Shown here piece by piece: positions 25,930-37,839 of a stretch of 64,000 nucleotides of DNA. How positions within the stretch are numbered: the stretch's first letter is position 1; every line of letters begins with the position of its first letter. This DNA is from Paralichthys olivaceus (taxonomy: Eukaryota; Chordata; Actinopteri; Pleuronectiformes; Paralichthyidae): contig NC_091102.1 in the NCBI RefSeq assembly GCF_024713975.1, positions 11,785,001 to 11,849,000 of the forward strand. Reading direction: 5' to 3'. The position numbers were made by a program, and so were the translations under genes. The notes under the pieces are model-generated. The model ran no database searches. It worked only from the letters and a program-made list of their open reading frames with translations, and was not told the origin of the DNA.

Positions 25930-28366
25930 CTACCACCTTCGGAAATGGTGAAACCACCAAATCTATAAAAAAAAGTACAAGATATTTTTGAATAACTTTT
26001 CTTCTGAAAGTCCTAGAGACTTGTGCATTTCCTGATTAATAAAGGGTGGCCTGCCACACAACCACACCGAATTTCAGCACGTTTCGAGCAAGCAGCGCGG
26101 AGTTACTCCAATTAATCCCTAATATGGGTTAGGGTTGCAATTAGGGTTAGGGTTAGGGTTAGGGTTAGGGTTGCAATTAGGGTTAGGGTTAGGGTTGTGA
26201 TTAGGGTTAGGGTTGCTTTTAGGGTTAGGGTTAGGGATGAATACCCATTGGAGCTCAAGATATTCTTCAATAACTTTTTTTCTGTAGGTCATAGAGACTT
26301 GGAAGTTGGTTCCATCTCCACTAATGTGGCTATGCCCGATCCATTGGTACCACCCCCGAGCTTCTACGACCTTTGGAAGGGGTAGGGTTAGGGTTGTGAT
26401 TAGTGTTTGATTTTTTGGTTGTGACTAGGTTTAGGGTTAGGGATGAAAACCTATAGGAGTTCAAGATATTGTTCAATAACTTTTTTTCTGAAGGTCATAG
26501 AGACTTGGAAGTTGGTTCCATCTCCACTAATGTGGCTCTGCCCGATCCATTGGGACCATCCCCGAGCTTCTACGACCTTCGGAAATGGTGAAACCACCAA
26601 ATCTATTTAAAAAAGTACAAGATATTTTTGAATAACTTTTCTTCTGAAAGTCCTAGAGACTTGTGCATTTCATGATTAATAAAGGGTGGCCTGCCACACA
26701 ACCACACCGAATGTCAGCACGTTTCGAGCAAGCAGCGCGGAGTTATTCCAATTAATCCCTAATATGGGTTAGGGTTGCAATTAGGGTTAGGGTTAGGGTT
26801 AGGGTTGCAATTAGGGTTAGGGTTAGGGTTGCTATTAGGGTTAGGGTTAGGGATGAATACCCATTGGAGCTCAAGATATTCTTCAATAACTTTTTTTCTG
26901 TAGGTCATAGAGACTTGGAAGTTGGTTCCATCTCCACTAATGTGACTATGCCCGATCCATTGGTACCACCCCCGAGCTTCTACGACCTTTGGAAGGGGTA
27001 GGGTTAGGGTTGTGATTAGTGTTTGATTTTTTGGTTGTGATTAGGGTTAGGGTTAGGGATGAAAACCTATAGGAGTTCAAGATATTGTTCAATAACTTTT
27101 TTTCTGAAGGTTATAGAGACTTGGAAGTTGGTTCCATCTCCACTAATGTGGCTCTGCCCGATCCATTGGGACCATCCCCGAGCTTCTACGACCTTCGGAA
27201 ATGGTGAAACCACCAAATCTATAAAAAAAAGTACAAGATATTTTTGAATAACTTTTCTTCTGAAAGTCCTAGAGACTTGTGCATTTCATGATTAATAAAG
27301 GGTGGCCTGCCACACAACTTTACCGAATTTCAGCACGTTTCGAGCAAGCAGCGCAGAGTTATTCCAATTAATCCCTAATATGGGTTAGGGTTGCAATTAG
27401 GGTTAGGGTTAGGGTTAGGGTTGCAATTAGGGTTAGGGTTAGGGTTGCTATTAGGGTTAGGGTTAGGGATGAATACCCATTGGAGCTCAAGATATTCTTC
27501 AATAACTTTTTTTCTGTAGGTCATAGAGACTTGGAAGTTGGTTCCATCTCCACTAATGTGGCTCTGCCCGATCCATTGGGACCATCCCCGAGCTTCTACC
27601 ACCTTCGGAAATGGTGAAACCACCAAATCTATAAAAAAAAGTACAAGATATTTTTGAATAACTTTTCTTCTGAAAGTCCTAGAGACTTGTGCATTTCCTG
27701 ATTAATAAAGGGTGGCCTGCCACACAACCACACCGAATTTCAGCACGTTTCGAGCAAGCAGCGCGGAGTTACTCCAATTAATCCCTAATATGGGTTAGGG
27801 TTGCAATTAGGGTTAGGGTTAGGGTTAGGGTTAGGGTTGCAATTAGGGTTAGGGTTAGGGTTGTGATTAGGGTTAGGGTTGCTTTTAGGGTTAGGGTTAG
27901 GGATGAATACCCATTGGAGCTCAAGATATTCTTCAATAACTTTTTTTCTGTAGGTCATAGAGACTTGGAAGTTGGTTCCATCTCCACTAATGTGGCTATG
28001 CCCGATCCATTGGTACCACCCCCGAGCTTCTACGACCTTTGGAAGGGGTAGGGTTAGGGTTGTGATTAGTGTTTGATTTTTTGGTTGTGATTAGGTTTAG
28101 GGTTAGGGATGAAAACCTATAGGAGTTCAAGATATTGTTCAATAACTTTTTTTCTGAAGGTCATAGAGACTTGGAAGTTGGTTCCATCTCCACTAATGTG
28201 GCTCTGCCCGATCCATTGGGACCATCCCCGAGCTTCTACGACCTTCGGAAATGGTGAAACCACCAAATCTATTTAAAAAAGTACAAGATATTTTTGAATA
28301 ACTTTTCTTCTGAAAGTCCTAGAGACTTGTGCATTTCATGATTAATAAAGGGTGGCCTGCCACACA
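25930..28366 (+). repeat. 1,666-bp offset duplication near the array edge
   Basis: The segment at about 25,930-26,700 recurs at about 27,596-28,366. Shared marks are CTACCACCTTCGG, AGTTACTCC, GTTGCTTTTAGG and CTATTTAAAAAAG. The copies differ at a few sites, for example GTGACTAGG at 26,422 versus GTGATTAGG at 28,088, so this event looks older than the 4.4-kb duplication. Confidence 0.75.
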
Positions 28367-29940
28367 ACCACACCAAATTTCAGCACGTTTCGAGCAAGCA
28401 GCGCGGAGTTATTCCAATTAATCCCTAATATGGGTTAGGGTTGCAATTAGGGTTAGGGTTAGGGTTGTGATTAGGGTTAGGGTTAGGGTTGCTATTAGGG
28501 TTAGGGTTAGGGATGAATACCCATTGGAGCTCAAGATATTCTTCAATAACTTTTTTTCTGTAGGTCATAGAGACTTGGAAGTTGGTTCCATCTCCACTAA
28601 TGTGGCTATGCCCGATCCATTGGTACCACCCCCGAGCTTCTACGACCTTTGGAAGGGGTAGGGTTAGGGTTGTGATTAGTGTTTGATTTTTTGGTTGTGA
28701 TTAGGGTTAGGGTTAGGGATGAAAACCTATAGGAGTTCAAGATATTGTTCAATAACTTTTTTTCTGAAGGTCATAGAGACTTGGAAGTTGGTTCCATCTC
28801 CACTAATGTGGCTCTGCCCGATCCATTGGGACCATCCCCGAGCTTCTACGACCTTCGGAAATGGTGAAACCACCAAATCTATAAAAAAAAGTACAAGATA
28901 TTTTTGAATAACTTTTCTTCTGAAAGTCCTAGAGACTTGTGCATTTCATGATTAATAAAGGGTGGCCTGCCACACAACCACACCGAATTTCAGCACGTTT
29001 CGAGCAAGCAGCGCGGAGTTATTCCAATTAATCCCTAATATGGGTTAGGGTTGCAATTAGGGTTAGGGTTAGGGTTAGGGTTGCAATTAGGGTTAGGGTT
29101 AGGGTTGTGATTAGGGTTAGGGTTAGGGTTGCTATTAGGGTTAGGGTTAGGGATGAATACCCATTGGAGCTCAAGATATTCTTCAATAACTTTTTTTCTG
29201 TAGGTCATAGAGACTTGGAAGTTGGTTCCATCTCCACTAATGTGGCTATGCCCGATCCATTGGTACCACCCCCGAGCTTCTACGACCTTTGGAAGGGGTA
29301 GGGTTAGGGTTGTGATTAGTGTTTGATTTTTTGGTTGTGATTAGGGTTAGGGTTAGGGATGAAAACCTATAGGAGTTCAAGATATTGTTCAATAACTTTT
29401 TTTCTGAAGGTCATAGAGACTTGGAAGTTGGTTCCATCTCCACTAATGTGGCTCTGCCCGATCCATTGGGACCATCCCCGAGCTTCTACGACCTTCGGAA
29501 ATGGTGAAACCACCAAATCTATTAAAAAAAGTACAAGATATTTTTGAATAACTTTTCTTCTGAAAGTCCTAGAGACTTGTGCATTTCATGATTAATAAAG
29601 GGTGGCCTGCCACACAACCACACCGAATTTCAGCACGTTTCGAGCAAGCAGCGCGGAGTTATTCCAATTAATCCCTAATATGGGTTAGGGTTGCAATTAG
29701 GGTTAGGGTTAGGGTTGTGATTAGGGTTAGGGTTAGGGTTGCTATTAGGGTTAGGGTTAGGGATGAATACCCATTGGAGCTCAAGATATTCTTCAATAAC
29801 TTTTTTTCTGTAGGTCATAGAGACTTGGAAGTTGGTTCCATCTCCACTAATGTGGCTATGCCCGATCCATTGGTACCACCCCCGAGCTTCTACGACCTTT
29901 GGAAGGGGTAGGGTTAGGGTTGTGATTAGTGTTTGATTTT

Positions 29941-30399
29941 TTGGTTGTGAGTAGGGTTAGGGTTAGGGATGAAACCTATAGGAGTTCAAGATATTGTTCA
30001 AGACTTGGAAGTTGGTTCCATCTCCACTAATGTGGCTCTGCCCGATCCATTGGGACCATCCCCGAGCTTCTATGACCTTCAGAAATGGTGAAACCACCAA
30101 ATAAAATAAAAAAGTACAAGATATTTTTGAATAACTTTTTTTCTGAAAGTCATAGAGACTTGAGCATTTCATGATTAATAAAGGGTAGCCTGCCACGCGA
30201 CCATACCGAATTTCAGCACGTTTCGAGCAAGCAGCGCAGAGTTATTCACTCTATGGTGAATATGGGCTAGGGTTGCAATTAGGGTTAGGGTTGTGATTAG
30301 GGTTAGGGTTAGGGTTGTGATTAGGGTTAGGGTTAGGGATGAAAACTTATAGGAGTTCAAGATATTCTTCAATAACTTTTTTTCTGAAGGTCATAGAGA
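29941..30399 (+). repeat. Degenerate right edge of the satellite
   Basis: The last module A (about 29,968-30,260) has an internal deletion after ATTGTTCA, a changed tail (TATGACCTTCAG, CCAAATAAAATAAAAAAG, CCACGCGACCATACC) and a replaced end (TTCACTCTATGGTGAATATG). A final fragment of A stops in the core at TCATAGAGA and is followed by unrelated sequence. Edge copies that are more diverged than central copies are typical of arrays homogenised by unequal exchange. Confidence 0.85.
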
Positions 30400-30476
30400 T
30401 TTAATAAACCAGTATGAATAGTTCACATGTTTTTTTCTCCAAGACTGAAATAGTGTGATGAAAAAAAGATCCTGTA

Positions 30477-30537
30477 AGTCATTATAATGACTTATTATCT
30501 CACAATAATGACTTAGTATCTCATGATAATGAGAAAC
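30477..30537. repeat. Short AT-rich tandem repeat
   Basis: Three imperfect copies of a 20-25 bp unit built on ATAATGACTTATTATCTCA occur in a row (ending variants TAGTATCTCATGATAATGAG). Such sequences are common inside small non-autonomous DNA transposons of fish, but no terminal repeats were defined here. Confidence 0.55.
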
Positions 30538-31021
30538 GTTGCATATGCCTATGTGTTGTTTCCTCATATGCACCAACGCAACAGAAGCAAATGGATGTGG
30601 CAAAGCTTAGCATATCCAGATGGATGTGGATTCACATTCATTTGGAAATGTTAGTGGTTTTAGAGGAAACACATGATGAAACCTTATTTTAACTTCACCT
30701 GGTTCACTGTCTCTAAACTATGGCTTCTCTGCTGCACCTGCCCTCAGTCAGTAATGGGCTTCCACACAGTTTTTGCTGTTTTATCATTTAAGTCAGACGA
30801 CCCATGTCACAGTCTGAAACTGCTGAATCTTGGTTTTGTTGCCCACTCAATACAGTCGCTGTTAGAACACAGTGTAACAGTTCACCAGACCCACCAGGAG
30901 ACCTGATCAAATACTTAAAGGATAAACAGAATAAAACCGAGCAAACTGCTTAAATACATCAGGAATAATAAAATGACACACAGTTTTGAACTTGTCGTGA
31001 GGGGGCTGGGAGAGCACCTCC

Positions 31022-31082
31022 ACCTGAACCACAGGATCAATCAGCGCAGGTGAGAGCTGTTAGCTGATTGATCCTCAGGTTT
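31022..31082. repeat. Inverted repeat / hairpin
   Basis: GGATCAATCAGC at about 31,034 is matched by GCTGATTGATCC at about 31,063, with an 18-base loop region between. The pairing extends outwards with ACCTGA against TCAGGT, allowing a small bulge. TTTAAAAGG follows immediately and AATAAA comes about 130 bp later (31,211), an arrangement seen in short long-terminal repeats; a second LTR copy was not found in the window. Confidence 0.6.
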
Positions 31083-32551
31083 AAAAGGCAGCAGCCGCAC
31101 TGCCAGAGAGGAACATGGACACACAAGAGACACTACTGAGTTGTAAAGCTACATGCCACAAATGCTGGATTTATGTTGGTTTTGAATATTATTTTGGCAC
31201 CTGGTCTCTAAATAAAAGGTTAAAATTCCAAATGGTTTGTCTCTGGCTGCTGTGGCGAAACCCCAGTGTAAACATTTACTGCCTGACCTCCTATACTTGA
31301 CATTTATTTTGATGATTAGGAATATAAAAATATTTAATTGAATTACTTTTTGTAAAGTTGGATGACACTGCTCCACTTCCTCCCACTGTGCAAAAATTAA
31401 TGATTGAGGTGCTGCTATGCTATCTTTGCAGTGATGATGTCACCTAGAGCAAGATTCTGTGTGGTAGTGATCATGGAGTTGCGAGTTGCTGTATTTAGGC
31501 TTTGTCAATAGTGCAAATAGCCGTATAATTAAATAAAACCAAACTTGAACATACATCAGTATAATTATAACTGCATAAATCACTGAATGACTGAAACCAT
31601 CTTCAGAAAAAAAAGTCTGATGTACTTTTTCTCTTAGTTTGGCCCATGTCCCACCTGCTAACATGGAGACAGCTAGATTTATGACCAATATACAGCAGCC
31701 AGCCACCAGAGGCGATCAATTTTTGTGTGTGTGTCTGAACTTTAGGGGATCTGTCATGATACCTATCATAATTTATTATTCTGAGTTCTTTCTTTATCTT
31801 CATAACCTCCATTATAAAAAAAAAAAAAGAAAACTTGGTGGTTGGAGATGTCCTCCTCAAAGTCATTCTCTGATTGTGGTTTGGAACATTTGTTGTTTAA
31901 AAGACGAGGGGATGTACAAGTACATGTCTCTGGTGTTTTATCAACTACAGTGGGGAAAAAGGAAGACAGCAGAGTTGAGTCCAGAAAACCCAGTGTCATG
32001 CACCTCTAAGGCCTGATTTGCTTTGACACAGCTCCCTTTGCTTTTCCCTGTTTTCCATTGTTTACACTGTCATATAGTGAGAGCAGGACACATTTCAGCC
32101 ATGCACACAAAGCATTTCAAATCAAACAGCTTTGGTCGGACATCAGACATGTCCAGGACTGAAAAACCAGCCTGTGCAGACTTCTGTAAAAGCACATTTT
32201 AAGCTGGGAGGACAGAGCATGTTGAAGTAACACAAGAAAATGTATAATTATTCTTATTAATTATCGTACCAGTACATTTTCTTTATTTTTGCTTTATTTA
32301 TTTTTTTAAGTTGTCACCTCCCACACTGCAAAAAATAGTATGTTAAGTGTCCACAGCCATCACTGGCAGCGTGTGTAGTTCTATTGCTATAATGCACATG
32401 AGTGGGTGGAGGAGGAAGCTGGCAGGAGCTGTTGTTGGAGGCTGGATCTGCTGGAAGCAGGATGTACCAGTGTGAAACCAGAACATATCAAACATGAGAA
32501 TAAATCAGGACGAAAGGTTCGTTTGTACAATTTTAAAGTGTAATGATCAGA

Positions 32552-32580
32552 ACATCCATCCATCCATCATCCATCCATCC
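32552..32580. repeat. (CATC)n microsatellite
   Basis: Seven imperfect CATC units with one interruption (CATCATCC). Confidence 0.85.
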
Positions 32581-33494
32581 AAAACTGATCATTGAGACTG
32601 ACTCTCATTATATGTTTTGTGGTGTCTGACCACGGTTCCAGTGACACACCTCCAGTCAGCATGGAACCTGAAATAGACACACAAATGAACAGCAGGTGGT
32701 ATTTTTAGCTGGAATTATTACAGACAGAGACAGACAGCATCACGGTGCCTGAAACTCAGGGCTGGCTCATTATTATTTAGCACAAATAAGACATTTTATT
32801 CACTGCACTCTACCGACCTTGTTTTTTTCCCCTCTAATGCTAGCCGGCTGCAGGATGAGCAACACAACTCTGTCATTTTGTGTTTTTTCTGGCTTTGACA
32901 AGTCAGAAAGGAAATGACAGGAGAAAAAATGTTGGTGTAGGAGTTTCCTCAACAAATCCATATAAATAACCAAGAAAACAAAAATCTGTCTGTCAAACCT
33001 GCAATGTAATATTTACTTTGTGAATCAGGCATTACCTAGAAAACAAATGCTGCCTCTATACGTGGGAACTGTGTGAACATAGCCAATTTGACATTATCCA
33101 TATCTGTTAAAGGGGATGCTGGTTATTAAAAGGTTGTTCAGCATTATCCGGTGTTGCCTGATGTCCTAAATATAGAGCTTGGACGAAACCGAATCATAAT
33201 AAGGTTGACCAAACGTGTGCGATACAGGCATTTCCACGGTAAATGCTGAATTCACACCTGCCACACAAAGCTCATTATCACTCCTAGCAGCAGCAGCGTC
33301 TTTTGTCTACTACTCTGGCAAAAAGTGTCTCCATGCCTTTAACCCTCGCCTCATTTGTCCACTGTTAAGGAGCAGAAGCGCCATCTAGTGCTCAGCGCAA
33401 GTACAGCTGAGCCCTTAAATGAGCAGTCTTGTAAACTCACCTTCTTTTCTCTGGGATTAATTTTCTCTCTGTGTCTCGCTCTCTTCTTTTGGAG

Positions 33495-34879
33495 GCTGGA
33501 GTCTCAGCTGATGTCAGACATTCAGACCATCCTGCAGCTGCTGCAGAGACAGCCGACTCTGGGACCTCCAGCCTACAGCACTGTGACTGCCAGCCCAGAC
33601 TATCACAGACCTGCTGTAAAGGTTCAGCCAGTTGCTCTCCCCGCAAACCATTTTTTCAGCCATACAGCAACTCAAGTAAGGATGTTATCATTTTATTTTA
33701 TTTAATGAGTCAGGTTATTTCTACACATACACATGAGGCATTGTGGGGTTTTTTCTTCGACGCTGAAGTCGAGCATCAGCTGGTGTAACAATCCTCAATC
33801 ACATCGCTCCAAGTCATTAGTGATGTTCAGGGAGAAAATCAGGCAGTCTCTATAACCTTATAAGCTCCTGCTGTTTAATGTAGCTCTGCTCATACCTACT
33901 TTACACTGTGACTGATGAGCGTCGTGATGGTTTGTCTGGCACAGTTCTTGCAATAAAATTGGATTAATCACAGGAAAGAATCTGAGGCATAAGTTTTATG
34001 ATTTTCAACTTATCTGACACCATCTTAATTTCTAAACGAGCAGTAGTTCTGTTTACATAAACAGAGCAAGATTCCTTTGGATTTACCAATGACCGGATTT
34101 GAATTTGGAGGTCAAAGGTTGTGGTCACTGCGACCTCACAAACCTTTTTTAGTCTTGTGAGTGCATTATCTTAAGAACAGCTTGATGAAATCCTTTTCAA
34201 ATTGGGCACTGATGTTCAATTAGACTCCCTAATTAACTTTTTAGATTTCAATGCTCTAGGGTCAAAGGTCTTTGATGGTGTTTTTGGCCTCTGTACACGA
34301 AAATCTCTCAAGGTTGCCTTCAGGGAATTTCTACAAGTTTTGAACTGGACTAAGATTGATTTAGATTTCAGGAGGTAAAGGTCAAAGGTCATGGTGACCT
34401 TATATTAGTCTTGAAAAGAATGTATGAAGACTAAAACTGCACTTTTTGGTGAAGGCATACAACTGCAAGACATTCAATTATTTAACAAAGAAAGTTTACC
34501 AAAATTATATATCCATACAAATATTGAATAAATAACAAGTCGATTTACTATGCTGTAAAGTGTACTCTGCCACTCTTCTGTTAAGGGCCCCAACCACCAA
34601 CTGGAGAGCGTCATTCAGGAATCCAAAGACTCTCTGTCGAGCTTGGCCAACACGAATGCACCCATGGAGGACAGCCTTACAGCACTGCTTGTACAAAGAC
34701 AAACAGAGCCACAACAACAGCAGCAGCAGAACCAACAGATCACAGGACATCAACAGTCTGCACTGATCCTTCTTCAAACTGAAACGTCCTCCTCTTCCTC
34801 CCCATCTCTCCCTGACTCCAACCTCAACACGGCTGGACTCCATAAACATGTCTCAGACCCAGAGTTACCAGGACAATAA
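33495..34879 (+). CDS. kcnh7: kcnh7 (ERG3 voltage-gated K+ channel), last two coding exons only
   Basis: Two exons encode the end of an ether-a-go-go-related potassium channel, a plasma-membrane channel carrying slow repolarising K+ current in neurons. The first (33,495-33,675) follows a long pyrimidine tract ending TTTTGGAG and encodes [19 protein letters not shown] and PPAYSTVTA, the coiled-coil tail typical of KCNH2/6/7. It ends at CAA|GTAAGG in phase 0. The last (34,586-34,879) has a weak acceptor TCTGTTAAG and encodes a Gln/Ser-rich tail ending [19 protein letters not shown], then ELPGQ and stop; this ending resembles KCNH7 more than KCNH2. Together they give about 157 residues. The PAS, membrane and cyclic-nucleotide-binding parts are absent from the window, because the satellite occupies the upstream side. 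The TAA stop overlaps an AATAAA. The placement before ifih1 on the same strand matches human KCNH7-IFIH1 order. Confidence 0.85.
34080..34460. repeat. Dispersed repeat rich in AGGTCA half-sites (copy 1)
   Basis: The last kcnh7 intron holds a segment with repeated GGTCAAAGG(T)-type motifs and phrases such as GACCTCACAAA, AGTCTTGTGAG and TTCAAATTGGGC, with an internal period near 110-130 bp. A related copy lies at about 47,370-47,830 in an ifih1 intron (GACCTCACAAA, GGTCTTGTGAA, TTCAAATTAGG). It resembles a repeat I know as common in teleost introns, but I cannot name the family. Confidence 0.65.
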
Positions 34880-35449
34880 ACCTCTCAGCAGCACAGTGTT
34901 CTAATATCTGGGTTGTAATGCTGTAATTACTAAGTAGCATAACTTTTTTTATCAGCATGCTGGCACTGACATCTGTATTGTTTATTTGCAATGCCTAATA
35001 GAAATAAGAAGTTGTTTTCAAGATGCATGTGGTTAAAACACTGTTCTCTGCAGTTAACGGTGTAATGACAATGTGTTTTCTGCAGTCAGCAGTGTGATGA
35101 CAATGGTTACATATTGTAAAAGTAGTTATATCGACATAGGAGTCCTTTGATTGAATCTGTTAGTGTCATCGTTCACTCATGTTTCTCACTGAAAATGTAG
35201 ATGCCCAACTAATCAGAGCGGACCTCTTCAACCTCCTCAACCCCCATATAAGGATAGAAATTCCTTGGTAACTAAGTTTACTGCTTCTGAATAAATTCTA
35301 CAGTGTTGCTGGTTGAAGGGCTCCACCTGGTTGTGATAATGCGCTATAGCACCAAACTAGCTAAACAGGCTTTATGCTCCAATGGGCTCTGTTGGGCTTG
35401 AAAGTCCTTCCTGTTTCTGCTGCCACAAATCCCAGAATCCAACTGCCCA

Positions 35450-35900
35450 CACCTGGGGCTGTAACAAAGTACATTTACTCAGTTGCTGTACACTACTTTC
35501 TTTATGTATCTGCACTTTACATAAGTAGATTTATCATCAGGTACTTTTCACTTTTACTCCACAACAAATATCTGTACTTTCTACTCCACTACATTTTTAC
35601 AAAGCATAGTGTTACTATAGTGTTCAGAATGTTTTTTTTTAACATCAGAACTTTGACCAGAGCATCTGAAAATTGATTCAAAAGAGACCACATGCGAGAC
35701 TCACTCATAATGATGTGGTAAGAAATAGACTACATTTGGCAAGTACATGCCAAAAGGACATTTAAAAGCAAGTACTTACTTACTTTTACTCAAGAAAAAC
35801 AGTTAATGTGGCACTTTTACTTTATTACTATATCTATATTTATTTGTACCTTTATTCGAGTAGAAATGTCTAAGTGCTTCCTCCACCACTGCTGCGGTGT
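35450..35900. mobile_element. Non-autonomous DNA-transposon remnant, teleost type
   Basis: The left end contains GTAACAAAGTACATTTACTC and CACTTTTACTCCAC, and the right end contains TTTACTCAAG, ATTCGAGTAGAAATG and GCTTCCTCCACCACTG. The right end read in reverse (CAGTGGTGGAGGAAGC...) matches the style of the short hAT-like elements with AAGTAC/ACTTTTACTC motifs seen throughout teleost genomes. No coding capacity remains. Exact ends and target duplication were not established. Confidence 0.6.
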
Positions 35901-37839
35901 GCGACCAGGATGAATGTCTTATGACCGTGTTGTCATGGAATCTGGTCTTAGTTGCAAGGCTCAAATGCATAAGTCCATCAAAGCCCTTGACCATCACAGA
36001 TATATTTTCCTCTCTCCATCTTTTCTTGCTAAAGGCACTGACTGACCTACCTCACACTAGGCTGGTCCCATGATCTAGCACACTCAAGGATACAGGCATT
36101 AGTCCATCATATCATGTGGATTTCCTCCTGGTGTCAGCTGCAGAGCCAGAATATGCACCTGTTGGTGCTGGGTGCACTGGGTACAGGAAGAGACCAAAAA
36201 CATGAAGTTATGGCAAAATCCAGTACTGTCAGAGCCGATTTGAGTCTAAAGCCTGTACGCGCCACATATACAGACTCTGTCTCTTAGAGGGCCTGAGCCT
36301 GCATATTAACATACCATACAAGCTACTTCCTGCAGCTATTAGTGTAATACAGCATTATTACAAAGGTGTGAGAACATGTTTTCTTATCAGCTGTATGCCT
36401 GTCTTCTCTGAAGTGTGACTCAGGGTTTACAGTCAATTGCACTGCAATATACAGTTCAGTATCAAGTATACTGTAGTTTTCTTCTCGACAATGTGCATTA
36501 TTTCTGCGGTCACTGATGTGCACCCACTGTATTACATTAAGCCAATGGAACACACCATACATGCTTGTCCGGGCAGACGTAATAACATGCAGATTTTCTG
36601 CTGTTACCCCAGAGCTATAGGCCTCTGACAAACATGTATGATGTAGGCGTTTCTACAAGGCAGTGCATGTGTTTTTTATCTATATATTTATGTTTTTTTG
36701 CACTGCTTATGAGCCCAAAGTAGCACATTAAAATATAAAATGATGTCAGCGCACTCTTTTAGGATGCACTTAGAGGGCATGTTGGGGTGGGAGGGGGGAA
36801 CACATGGGAAGTTAGGACTTGCGCATAAACAGGCCCCAGAGGCGGGTCTCGTGCCTATACAACCGATTCAAATGCTAAGTCAGCATCTTCATGTGTAGAG
36901 TAACTAACCATACAACAACAAGTAATATTATTTCCCTTTACTGTTTTTGTTGGCAATGTACATTACAAATAACATGTTGTTAGACAGTTGTTAGGAAATA
37001 ATACATCATATTGCCAGATGTAAAAAAAATGTATTTTTTTTAACTGAGTAAAATATATGAGAAACTCTTTAGCAAAGCAGTTGTACTTATGTTTGTTTTG
37101 AAGCTGTGGGAGCAATAAATTAAAACATGCTCACAGTTTTGTGATTGATTTTTTTCAGTCCACCTAGAAATACAGAGTTTAATTCTACAGTATGTAAGAG
37201 GGACAATATGAATTCACCAGAGATTCATGATAGCTGTTTTAGGAAAGTCCCTCCTTCATATTCCTAAATTATTAATATGTTAATCTGTAAGTAGCATTGT
37301 AAAGTTGTATTGGAGCCATGTTTGAGCTTTATATTGCTCAGTGGCCATAGCAATACATCATTTTTCATTACTTTTTAATTTGGCTCATAATTATGTGTTC
37401 ACCAAAATCATAACTACAGCTGTAATTAAATATGGTGAAGTAGGAGGTATAATATCCCTCTGAGTGTGATATTTCTCCTGCTGTAAAACTGGTGCTTCAA
37501 ATTACTCTGGCTGATTAGACCTCTCCACGGGTTGAACAGAGATTTACTCTGAATTACACAAGGTCACCTTAATTAATGGATCTGTTTTAACAAGAAAAGT
37601 CTTTGTCCTTCACAGGTGCAACATGGGAGTGAGAAAAGTGAACCATAACTGAAAACACTGGTGTGAGTGCTCAGTTGATGTGTAAACCCTTTTAGATTCT
37701 TCCTAAAAGAAATAAATCACAATCACAATATTGTCTTGCTACTGATTGGTGGTACAGAAATGGGATGCATTGTTTAACAACTGTGTCCTGACAATAGGTC
37801 AATAATGCAACCTTCAAGTTTTATTTTTCATGTTAAAGT

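Larger units (their letters stand above)
1..30399 (+). repeat. Telomere-hexamer satellite array with higher-order structure
   Basis: The first 30.4 kb is one tandem array with a basic period of about 610-640 bp. Each full unit has module A (about 325 bp), a hexamer tract, module B (about 145 bp) and a second, shorter hexamer/linker tract. The hexamer tracts are TTAGGG on the + strand, two or three at a time, interrupted by the variant hexamers TTGTGA, TTGCAA and TTGCTA. These interruptions keep the six-base register, so length changes are mostly multiples of six. I count roughly 48 A-type modules including hybrids. The array runs off the left edge of the window and ends abruptly at about 30,399 inside a module core. 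The copies differ by only a few bases, which indicates recent homogenisation. Open frames of 60-89 codons that recur in every unit are by-products of the repeat and are not listed as genes. Confidence 0.97.
30400..33494. other. Non-coding interval between satellite and first kcnh7 exon
   Basis: No exon of a known family was recognised on either strand in these 3.1 kb. If kcnh7 is intact, this is the right part of an intron. It contains short AT-rich tandem repeats near 30,477, a hairpin with promoter-like and poly(A)-like sequence near 31,022-31,215, and a CATC microsatellite near 32,552. The longer open frames, for example 31,639-32,016, show no family resemblance. Confidence 0.6.

Noticed and set aside
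66..29911. Repeated 60-72 aa open frames (MKTYRSSRYC..., MIRVRVRVAIRV...) as a tandem gene family
   Set aside because: They occur in every satellite unit because the unit is copied, run partly through TTAGGG hexamers (Arg-Val pairs) and appear in several overlapping frames. No domain, signal or codon-position bias was seen.
1..30399. True chromosome-end telomere
   Set aside because: The hexamers are interrupted and mixed with long modules, and the G-rich strand points towards intact genes.
1..30399. CRISPR array
   Set aside because: Unit length is about 600 bp, the spacers are themselves repeats, and the surrounding genes are vertebrate.
31639..32016. 125-aa open frame as a gene
   Set aside because: It crosses a poly(A) run, has no recognisable motif and overlaps reverse-strand frames of similar length.
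34505..34849. Reverse-strand 114-aa open frame
   Set aside because: It is the shadow of the last kcnh7 exon, whose forward frame matches the ERG channel C-terminus.
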